This document shows positions 1 through 9,300 of a stretch of 64,000 bases of DNA, piece after piece. Source of the DNA: Owenia fusiformis (taxonomy: Eukaryota > Annelida > Polychaeta > Sabellida > Oweniidae); NCBI GenBank assembly GCA_903813345.2, contig CAIIXF020000413.1, forward strand, positions 1-64,000, read 5' to 3'. Position 1 is the first letter of the stretch. Every line of letters starts with the position of its first letter. A program made the translations under genes and the position numbers. The notes below the pieces were generated by a model that had not been told where the DNA came from, searched no databases, and saw nothing but the letters and a program-made list of their open reading frames with translations.

Positions 1-171
1 AACATGGAGGACGATTCACTTTTTTTCCAATATTGTATGTCTTGTGAAAATAAAGAAATTGAAATTGTAGCAGAATTTATTCATAAATGTAATATAACAT
101 AGAAGGGTGTGATATATGACATAAACAATGGACGCGTATCACAATCACCATTCATGTGCTTATCCATGATG

Positions 172-215
172 CATATTTATTTGTTCATTTATTTACTTAT
201 TTATTTATTTATTAT
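172..215. repeat. (ATTT)n-like simple repeat
   Basis: An ATTT/TATT-rich simple repeat inside the GGA intron upstream of the first visible exon. No other structure is seen in 1-400. Confidence 0.7.
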
Positions 216-400
216 GAAGTGTTAATTTTGTGTGTTGTTATATATACTGTTTTCTGTTGTATTGATATATTGTAAAATTAGTGTTTACTTTGTGTACACT
301 TAACCTTTTATGGGTATGAATGTGTAATAAAGTTCATAAATCTATACCTCAGTGTATAATTTTCTGTATATTACTTTATAATTGTCAACTGGTATTTTAG

Positions 401-572
401 GCTGGTTTGTTTGCTGCACCCAGTACATTCCAAGGAACAATGCCCGGCATGCAGTCCGGGATAAATTTATCAGGTATCTCAGCACCATCTATAGGTGCTC
501 CCATGCAACCAATGTCTCTAGCTCCTACTCAACCGCTTCTTAACATGTCTTCGCCTGCTTCGTTGCTTGGAG
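401..572 (+). CDS. GGA: GGA exon: Pro/Met-rich hinge
   Basis: Acceptor TATTTTAG ends at 400 and donor GTAGGT begins at 573. It is open throughout in the GGA frame, starting AGLFAAPSTFQG, and ends after the first base of a glycine codon completed by the next exon. Composition is hinge-like and disordered. Confidence 0.85.
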
Positions 573-3500
573 GTAGGTATTGGCTGGGAGTCCTCTTTAT
601 AGTCTCTTATGCATAGTCACCTATGGTAAATTAGTCATCTGCACATACATAGCCTCTTTCATGTAGATGTACAGGAAACATATATACAAGTATATAATTA
701 CAAAATTATTAGAAGGTATTTCAATATTTTGTAATATAATTTTACTTGGCAATGCTTATTAAAGAATGAAAATTTAATATAAAGTCACAATCTAGGAAAA
801 TCATGAAGAATAGGGTACTCCTGATTACTCATGTTAAACAAGGATTTGTTATAATATGACCCTTTTTGAGTTGATCAGACCAGCTGTGATTCCTCCCTCC
901 CCTTCAAACACACCCAAGTCATTTACAGTAAAAATCACACAGAACTCCTTTTACATAATGTCATCATCTATCATGAGCCGAAATCGAATAAAATCATCCA
1001 TCTATTATACGTTGCATTAGTACACATAATTCAATATATCGATGTTTCTATGCTTTTGCTTATTAGATGTCATTCTTTATTTTAGAAATGATTATGCTGG
1101 AAATGTGATCAGTTGATCATTGCTTGTCAAATGACAGATTTCACACTTGCTTCATTTGCTTATTTATGGCATTTATGAATGTTATACAGACAATAGTAAT
1201 TTGTTTAATTCATGATTATATTCAATATTCAGCCTTTACATTGACTTAATGCAGAAATGTAAGATATAAATGGTTTCATGGAGATGACTATTGTCTTCAC
1301 CCAATTTCATATTTTTGTAATATTATAGGATTCCAAGGTCAGACAGGTCTATCTGGAGGGCAGGTGGTACAGCCTACTCCTCCAACCACTAACAACCAAA
1401 CCAAAGCAATGGATGACCTGGATATGTTGGGGAAAGCAATGATGCAGAAAAGTATGCCAGCTGAGGGGAAAATAACTCAACCAGTGTGAGTTCTGTTCTT
1501 TGAATGACCAAAGTCTCACAAATATTGAAAATATATGTACATATTCCTTGAATAGTATAGTATTTTTCCATAAGCTTTTGATAGCTTCAAAGATTTTGTG
1601 TGGCAATTAAAAATAACATATTAAATTCAATATTGATTTAGATATTGATTATTTATAGAATTTGTATTTAGAATGGTTCAGTTGATAATCTGAAATGTGT
1701 ATCTTTGAGTCACAAAATAATCTAATAAATCTAATCGCATTCCATAGTGGGTTTAATTATCAATTAACTTTAGATGATAATACATGTACTTGAATATTGA
1801 ATAACAATTGAACAATGCTTTCATCTATTTTCCAGGCCAGCGCCTAAGGTTCCATTAAACCAAATGCGCATCAATCCCCCACCAGTAAATACAGTAGACC
1901 CCCTGCCCAGAACAAACCTAGTGAATCCGATGCCTGTACCAAACACAACTTCAGCACCTCCTTCACTCATGGACCCCTCAAAGCCTTTAAATGCTGGCTT
2001 GATAGCAACAGTGTCAACAACACCAGCTACAAATCCTGGTTCAGTGATGGCCACAGGGGGTCTACCCAAGCCCCCAACCCCTACAATATCAAGCCCAGGT
2101 GTGGCCTCACCTACAAAAATAACAACAGAGATCAAAGCTCTCACTGATGTGTTTGTTGCCTTAGAGACAATACAACCAGGTAAGTGTGTTCAGATAATAA
2201 TTGAGCACTGGCCATTTCTTCAAATTTTTAGAAATCTGTCATTGCTTTCACTAAATTTTCTATAAACTGACATGTTTGAAAATACCCTTATATATATACT
2301 ACACTCTCAACAAAAAACATTTTCTATCTAAATATCAAAATAGTAGGAAAATGAAAGTAGTTCTTAACCAGCTCCAAAGTAGTTGAGTCAACACTGGGAG
2401 TGATTCAGCAAGAAAGACAATGTGTTAAATAGTAGAATTACATATGTCTGCCCATCCTTTTAAAAATGGCACTTGTATTCGGATAACACTTGATCTTGGT
2501 ACTTTTTCTTCTATAAGCTCTTTTAACACAAAAAATGAACAATTCTCATTTCAGGTACAGCTGATCCTGTTCAAGTCTATGATAAAAATAATTTAAAAAT
2601 AGTTCTTCATATTGGCAAAGACACATGTAGACCAAGGCCTGATGTCATTGTGATGGTGGTCACGACCATTAGCACCAATGCAGTCCCTATAAAAGGCCTT
2701 ACTTTCCAAGCAGCAGTCCCAAAGGTACGGCTATACACCCCCAAAATGCAATCTGATTTTCGACGCTATTTCCGTTCCAAATTTCGATGCCGTTTCGGCA
2801 CCAAATGGACTGACTAGTCCGGTAGCAAATTTTGGTGTCGAAAGGTTTCGGTTCCTGAACGGTGTGATTCGAAACGGTGCCGAAACAGTGCCGAATTTTT
2901 TCAATGGCTGTGTATAATCTAGATTGTATCTTGAATGGGATCATTTGATACTATTTCATTGTGCTTATGATTATTGGTTGAGATGTTGAGGTTCCTTTTT
3001 TGTTTTATGACTATTTATGCTTTTTTTCATTTATTAGCTGTTTTCTCAGTATCCTTTTTGTTTTTCTTCTTTGGATACTGTACCACCCTTGGTATACGCA
3101 GCTTACGAAAATTGACCGGTACGGGTCAAAAGCTGGACCGGTACGGGTTAACGGTTTTATTTGAATTTAAAACAGCCATTACTTGCTCAATATTGACTTC
3201 CTCGTGTCTAATTTGAAATATATGATGCCTCCCGATGCTTTTAAGTACCCCAATTTTTTACAGATTTTTAAATGGACCAAAACTCTCTAAATGCGCATTT
3301 ATGCTCTTTTCTCTCGAGGGTGTGTACTTACATATCTGGATGAAATCACTTTCGTCGATCTTATATGGAAAAATTCCACCTTACATGTTTTACTGTACTT
3401 CAGCCATAGCAAGAAATGACATGGGAATTGAAACTCTCTTTATATAAAGAAAATTATATGAGTCAATTATGTCACCACCAGAAATGGTCTCCCAACTTTT

Positions 3501-3986
3501 TTTTTGTGGATGGTGTTTGGCATTCAATGTTTGGGATTACAAATGGTTGGTGGTGAGATTTTGCATGTTAATGCCTTGCATTTGTTTCAGTCAATGAAAG
3601 TGAAGTTACAGCCCCCCTCAGCTACAGATCTACCAGCTTACAGTCCTATCTTGCCCCCGGCAGCAATTACTCAAGTTATGCTTTTAGCTAATCCAAATAA
3701 GGTAAGAATTGTCAGTTTAATTGTGGTTGCCACATTTAAAATGCAAAATGGAGAGAAAAGTCAAAAATTAGGAAGGAATGGAATTAAAATGATGAAAGTA
3801 AACATGTATTTATTTAGTCAACACTTTTTATTATATAAATACATGTGGACTATTAAATAATAAATATACACATATATGAAATTCTAATTTCAGGAAAAGG
3901 TTCGATTAAAGTATAAACTCCTGTACAAGTTAGATGAACAGCAAGTGACTGATGTAGGGGATGTGGAGGGCTTTACTGTGCAATAA
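401..3986 (+). CDS. GGA: GGA clathrin adaptor, 3' half (six exons)
   Basis: Golgi-localised, gamma-ear-containing, ARF-binding adaptor. GGAs recruit clathrin and accessory proteins at the trans-Golgi network for sorting to endosomes. Exons: 401-572, 1329-1485, 1836-2179, 2555-2724, 3591-3701 and 3894-3986, each with GT/AG sites and consistent phases. The encoded part starts in a Pro/Ser/Met-rich hinge, carries the DDLDMLGKAMMQ motif (GGA proteins have DDLDLLGK here), then VFVALETIQPG leading into the gamma-ear (GAE) domain of about 124 residues. Recognisable ear strings are RPDVIVMVV, MKVKLQPPS, AITQVMLLANP and EKVRLKYKL. The C-terminus stops at EGFTVQ, roughly ten residues short of vertebrate GGAs. 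The VHS and GAT domains must lie upstream of the window. Which vertebrate GGA it matches best is not decided; invertebrates usually have one. Confidence 0.93.
1329..1485 (+). CDS. GGA: GGA exon: hinge with DDLDMLGKAMMQ motif
   Basis: Acceptor ATTATAG ends at 1328 and donor GTGAGT begins at 1486. It encodes GFQGQTGLSGG and the acidic DDLDMLGKAMMQ stretch that is the best GGA marker in the hinge. Confidence 0.88.
1836..2179 (+). CDS. GGA: GGA exon: hinge to start of ear
   Basis: Acceptor TTTTCCAG ends at 1835 and donor GTAAGT begins at 2180. It encodes a long Pro/Asn/Thr-rich linker ending in LTDVFVALETIQPG, the conserved lead-in to the GAE domain. The reverse strand is also open here but that is a compositional shadow. 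Confidence 0.9.
2555..2724 (+). CDS. GGA: GGA exon: gamma-ear strands 1
   Basis: Acceptor CATTTCAG ends at 2554 and donor GTACGG begins at 2725. It encodes VQVYDKNNLKIVLHIGKD and RPDVIVMVVTTI, the first beta strands of the ear, ending FQAAVPK. Confidence 0.92.
3085..3318 (+). repeat. Dispersed repeat, copy 1 (partner 63653-63886)
   Basis: This 234-bp stretch in the GGA intron is nearly identical, with only about ten mismatches by eye, to 63653-63886 at the other end of the window in the same orientation. It runs from ACCCTTGGTATACGCAGC to CTCTTTTCTCTCGAG. Flanks differ, so it is a mobile or recently duplicated piece rather than a segmental duplication. A GC-richer segment before it (about 2750-2900) has short repeats of the type TTTCGGCACC/CGGTGCCGAAA and may belong to another element. 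Confidence 0.8.
3591..3701 (+). CDS. GGA: GGA exon: gamma-ear strands 2
   Basis: Acceptor TTTGTTTCAG ends at 3590 and donor GTAAGA begins at 3702. It encodes MKVKLQPPSATDLPAYSPI and AITQVMLLANPNK, the most conserved part of GGA ears. It is 37 codons, phase 0 at both ends. Confidence 0.93.
3894..3986 (+). CDS. GGA: GGA terminal exon with stop
   Basis: Acceptor AATTTCAG ends at 3893. It encodes EKVRLKYKLLYKLDEQQ and VGDVEGFTVQ, then a TAA stop at 3984-3986. The usual C-terminal FPP..W tail of vertebrate GGAs is absent. Confidence 0.9.
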   Translation, partial: EKVRLKYKLLYKLDEQQVTDVGDVEGFTVQ

Positions 3987-6259
3987 CACACAATATAAAA
4001 GTAATATAGGAATAGGCTAGTTGGGATTATACATATACTGGCTACGATTTATGAATTGTGGAGATACTGTATAAGTGGTATTTAATCCGAGTGGTTAATT
4101 TTCCAAATGGTCAAATTTCATCATTTTCCTAATTTTAATTTTCCTAATTACAAGAAACCTCCCATTGGATAACATTATGAAGACAATATTTCCGACATTT
4201 AATTTTCCGAACCTGGCAAAAATTAGGAAATAGGCAAATTAAATGATTAGGCAAAATTACCACTTATACAGTATGTGAATTGAAGAATACAGACAGAATG
4301 CGAATTGGGAATTTACAACATTTGGAGGTTACATGAAATTGAAATCCAAGAAAATACAGGACCTATTGGATTGGATTTTATTGGATACAAAATATAAATA
4401 CTTTCTATTCTTATTTGTACTTCTTTAAATGTTAATGTAATAATGAGTTCAACTCTAATTATTTGAAATCATTCAATTATTTTACCCAAGGAATAGCAAT
4501 TGCAATATGTACAAATTGTGGCATCAAGTAACATAACCAAACAATGGATCTGCTATTATAATATATATCTATTATGGCACTTATACAAGAAGTGGTAATA
4601 TATACATGTAGTTAACATTTCTTGTGACAGGCATACAGTATTTTGCACCGGCATCTCTTGTTACAAATGGTTTAACTTTTGTATTATAAACCAGGTGGTG
4701 ACATTTGTCATCTTAAAGAGAGAATCAGCTCTAGCAAGCAGCCTAACAAAAAAATTTTAAAATTTTTGAATATTTCTGGCTAATGTCATTCCTTTTCATG
4801 TCTACTTGTTAAAAGTCTTCAAAGTCCTTTATTTCAGGAAAACTAAAGATTTCTACAATAATTTATTGTTTTTCTATAAGAATGGTTACCATTCTTATTA
4901 GTTTGGGAGAATTGAAACATTTTTCACTCACTTTTGCACTTTGAATCCATTATAACTTCATCAATTTTTAACACATCGTGAATCTTTTTGGAGATATTGT
5001 ATTTGAGATTGTGAGGAATAGATTGGTAGGTGAATTGTACACGTTGCTTGTAATTTTGTCACCCCCTATAGATCAGATTCTGCCTTTAATGCCTTGTTTT
5101 ATGTCAACACCAAAAGTGGTGACATATTGCAATAGTCTCTAACTTTTTTATGGATGGATTTTGGAAGTTGGTGTTTGGCATTCGGTGTCTGTAACAAATG
5201 GCAGGTAGTGACATTTTGCATGCTAATGCCTTGTTGCTTCGTGTTCTCCTCACATTTTTTGCCAATCGCAAAATGTTCACATTTATGATTTTTAAAGATC
5301 TCCATACAAATGAATTTTCAATGAAGTATACAAAGTTTTCTAAACTAGATTAGTGTCGATTTGCTTCAGTGCTGGGGAGACCACTGCTAAGATGATGCTA
5401 ATATTGTCATGCTTTCTCACAGTCTTACATAGAAGTCAAAATTGTCATATTTAAATGTATCGAATCACGCAACAGTAGAATATTACAAAAATATTGTGAC
5501 CCAAGAAGAACATTTCACAAAATAATACTTCCTAATCATTTGGATGTGGTTTGGTATAGAATTAAGGAAGGTCAAGTATAACAAATTACCTGGCTCTTAC
5601 ATTAAACCTTTTACTGACATAACAGGCAAACCTGAAAGAATTCCACCTTGACTGTAACTGACAAAAAATGAGTTAATCTCTACAAGGTTAGGATTGGCCC
5701 GTTTCTCCGAATGTATTTAAGAAGTATAAAATCTCAGAGATTAGATTGATATAATTGTTTCCATAAATTGTCAAATGAAAATTGTAATTTATGTTGTTTC
5801 TGGTCAGATTGATCTTGTGATATTTTTGTTAATTAACTAGGTTAGCATATCATGTTCTCTGTAAAATCCTCAAATCTTACTATTACTCATAGGCAAGAAT
5901 TCAAATATATTTACAAAATAAAGATTTCATTTTTTGACAGAGAATATGGTATGTGGAATGGGAAGGTATGTTTTTGAATTGTTCTTACTGTTTAAGAAGT
6001 GGGAAATTGCTTTTGAAATGTTTCAAAGCAAACTTGCAATGAATAGACCAAATCAATAAATATGTAACATATAGACTTGTACTGCAATGAACAAATATTT
6101 AATAAATATGTTTACATAACTGAACTGATCTTTTAAGTTTCAAACACAACATAATGAAATAATAGTAAAAAGCAAAATACTGGCTTGCTCTGCAACGTCA
6201 AGAATAATAATTATACAGTCTATTTTTCACTGTTTTTTCACTGTTGATGACAGTGTCAA
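3987..6259. other. Intergenic region between GGA and AP5Z1
   Basis: Low-GC sequence between the convergent 3' ends of GGA and AP5Z1. It should hold the GGA 3' UTR and both polyadenylation regions. An AATAAA sits near 5920 on the plus strand but is far from the stop. No ORF with recognisable content was seen. Confidence 0.6.
5100..5245 (+). repeat. Diverged repeat related to 3480-3590
   Basis: Shares strings such as GGTGTTTGGCATTC and TTTTGCATG with the segment just before the GGA acceptor at 3590, and both have the order poly-T, GGATGG, then GTGTTTGG. A diverged interspersed repeat is likely. Confidence 0.45.
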
Positions 6260-6383
6260 TTACAATTGTTGTGAGTTCAGGACATCATGGATGAAATGTA
6301 ACAACACAGGGGTTGACATGCTGTCTTTATGGAGTTTTCCTGAGTCTATATCAGCATCTGGACTCAATAATGCACTTGCAACA
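6260..6383 (-). CDS. AP5Z1: AP5Z1 terminal exon
   Basis: Acceptor TTTTCAG on the minus strand ends at 6384. It encodes VASALLSPDAD and ends FIHDVLNSQQL with TAA at 6262-6260. The split AAT codon with the previous exon gives KVPNVAS, matching the family. Confidence 0.82.
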
Positions 6384-9300
6384 CTGAAAAGCAGCAAGTT
6401 GAATATGTTATTTAGAGATATGAATGAAGCTAAATGTACTTTGCATTGACAAAGAAATATCAGAACTCAAGAACATTCATAATGATGTTAATAAAAGGTA
6501 TTGAGGTAAGTGTTACATGTCAAAAAATCAACCAGAAATCTTAGTATTTTTCATGAGATACAAAGTGGAACAGAGGATGCTAAGGTTAAGGTCAGGGTGC
6601 ACTTTGATGAAATTTCATGACCATGAGCTATTTTCAGATAAACATAACTCATTCCACATATTATCTACATCTTTCATTCTTGCACAAAAGATGCATTAGA
6701 GTACCCAGACTATTGATTGAGGGTTGATAATTCTTCATAATGTTTGAATAACTAGAACATTCAGTGGTTTACTCTTCAAAATTGAACTCTGGCCTTAAGC
6801 TATTTTGTTTTACTTGCTCTGACCAACCTCAAAATACTGAAGAATTAACCACAATGATATGACACTCAGACGATGATAAAGTCCCTTACTTTGGCACCTT
6901 CAGTAAGTTAACTAGCTCAGTAGTTCTTGCATGTAGGACGCTAGCATGGTCAGCAGGTACATGAAGACACACTTGTTGCTCTAGCTTTGTGAGACACAGT
7001 AACACACGGGGTATCAAATCCTGTGACCTTGAGGCTAACTGTAAGAGATTGTGGACACCATAGGTTAGTCTACATTTTGACATTTACAAAATCATGGATA
7101 TACAAATTGGGAAAATTGTATATGTAAGAGATTATATACATATGGTTATTACTTTCATGTGCTATATCACTAAATTCTACAGACTAGCACTCTTATTTAG
7201 TGGGACAGGGAACCAGTTTTCATTAGAGGCATTAGAAAAATGAATATTGCCCTAATAGAAATATACACGCAATCGATCTGTTTACATAGTTTACATATGA
7301 AAAGCACTGCTGCCATCTTTAAAATCTGAGAGACTATACATGTATAAATCTTCTAATAACCTTAGACATTGCTGTTATCATGACAGTAACCAGTCTACAA
7401 CTGTGTGGCATCGTGGAGTATTGTGTTGGGAGGGAGCTAGATAATTCATAAGCTATACACTCCAGTGCACTGTAGAAGGAAGAGATCACTTCAGGGAGAC
7501 ACCTAGTATCATACATAGGAGACAGGTATTCTCCAATAACCCATAGCTGAAATAGTAAATACATGCTATTAGCGAGATCAATAGCGTGAAGCATGAAACT
7601 CCAAATATCATCAGGACACCATTCTCTTTGATTTAAGAGCCAGAGCCATTTTGTGGTTCACTAGAATGACCAAACAAGTGCAAATACCCCCACCCATCAA
7701 GTCCTGGGGGAGGGGGAGCAGGGAAGAATTATTTTTTTGTTTAATTTTTTTTTAATATGATCTAACTTCATTTTGAGTATGTTATTTTTAAGATTGTACA
7801 GTCGAAATGTTGAGGCATGCGCAGACCTTTATTTAGTGATATTTTCATTTCAAATATGGCGGCCAATCCGATGTCTGACGACCCTTACAAAGAATCTAGG
7901 CAGTTTGCATTTTTACCTCCTGTGAAATAACAAGTGGAATTTAGTAGTTGTTTTGTGTTTTATTATCATTCTGCATCGTAATTCTATGTGATGTGGTGTT
8001 GAAATGTCAGCAGAAATACATATCCATACGATAATCGAGTGAATCAGATAACAGATTTTTCGAAAACCCGTCTCGTGCTAAGAGTGTAAAAACTTGTATT
8101 AACATGCTCAAAAGTGCCAATGTGCACATCAATGTCAAGCTAAATCAATGTTGTGTCTAAAACAGGTACCCGATCTACTCAAAACAGCTTGTCATTGACG
8201 TATACACGCTTAGCAAACACGGCGAAATGACCTGAATCTTGGAATTTCGTTCAAGAGCTAGTAATGTTTGCTCCGGTCTTCGTCATAAGTGTTCATCAGA
8301 CTTCACGCATGCGCAGGAGAAAAACCATCAACCAATAAGGTTTATAAATCAATTTTGCGCATGCGCCTTACAACGGTAAACAAATTCGTATTTATAAACG
8401 AACCAGTTTGAGATAACCCGATATCAGTCGGAGAAATCTGACGATCTACGAAACTCACTTCAAAAAATCAAATGCGGACTGACGGCGTATTCTACTATGT
8501 TTGGATCTAAGATTTTCAGTATCGATAAAGTCTTTTATGATCTTTCGAATGAGGTAAGTCTCTAGTTCGAAAGACAATCGTATCAACTTGAACAAAAGTT
8601 GAGTTTTGACGAAAAATTTTAACATGCGCAGAAGTCCCATTTTCGTTGTACCATATTGACTGTGTATCAGCATTTCTTATGGATATTCATTGTTAAACCC
8701 TGACCATGGGTGACACCCACTTTATCTATACACGTATGTTAAATATACAAGTTAATGAGTCTTCTATTATGAATAGGAAAATTATCTAATTAGGCTGAAT
8801 AAATGGATAAGATTACTATATGAAATACTAGAAAGATAACGATTTGATCTCATATAATGTCTTGGCTATATTAAAGGGCTACCTTTTCAATATATTATTA
8901 ATTAAAAGAACTGACAATATTCATGTAAATAAGTTTCTAAAAACCAGACCATGCAATCCACATGCAGTTAGGCTAAGTTCAGATATGTGGAAGTCATGTT
9001 TTAAGCCAGAAAATTAAAAAAAATAGTTCCTTGGGTACTGGGCTCACATGGTATTGGTCAGCAAAGAGAAAAGTGAATGATGGCTAAAATGGCAGACAAT
9101 TAAAAAAGCAGATAATTTTTGCCAATTCTTATCCAAAACTAAACAACATCAACGCCAAAGTGTAGTAAATACCATCGAACAGCCATGGCTGGTATTTTTA
9201 CAAACAAAGTATATAGCAAAAATGGCAGCCATTTTTCAAAATGGCCACTTTCTACCAAAAGTATCATTAGAAAGTGTGCCATGCTTATAGTATTCACTTT

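Noticed and set aside
1821-2144. 107-codon minus-strand ORF
   Set aside because: It is antisense to the Pro/Thr-rich GGA hinge exon; the reverse reading is Gly/Val-rich by composition only.
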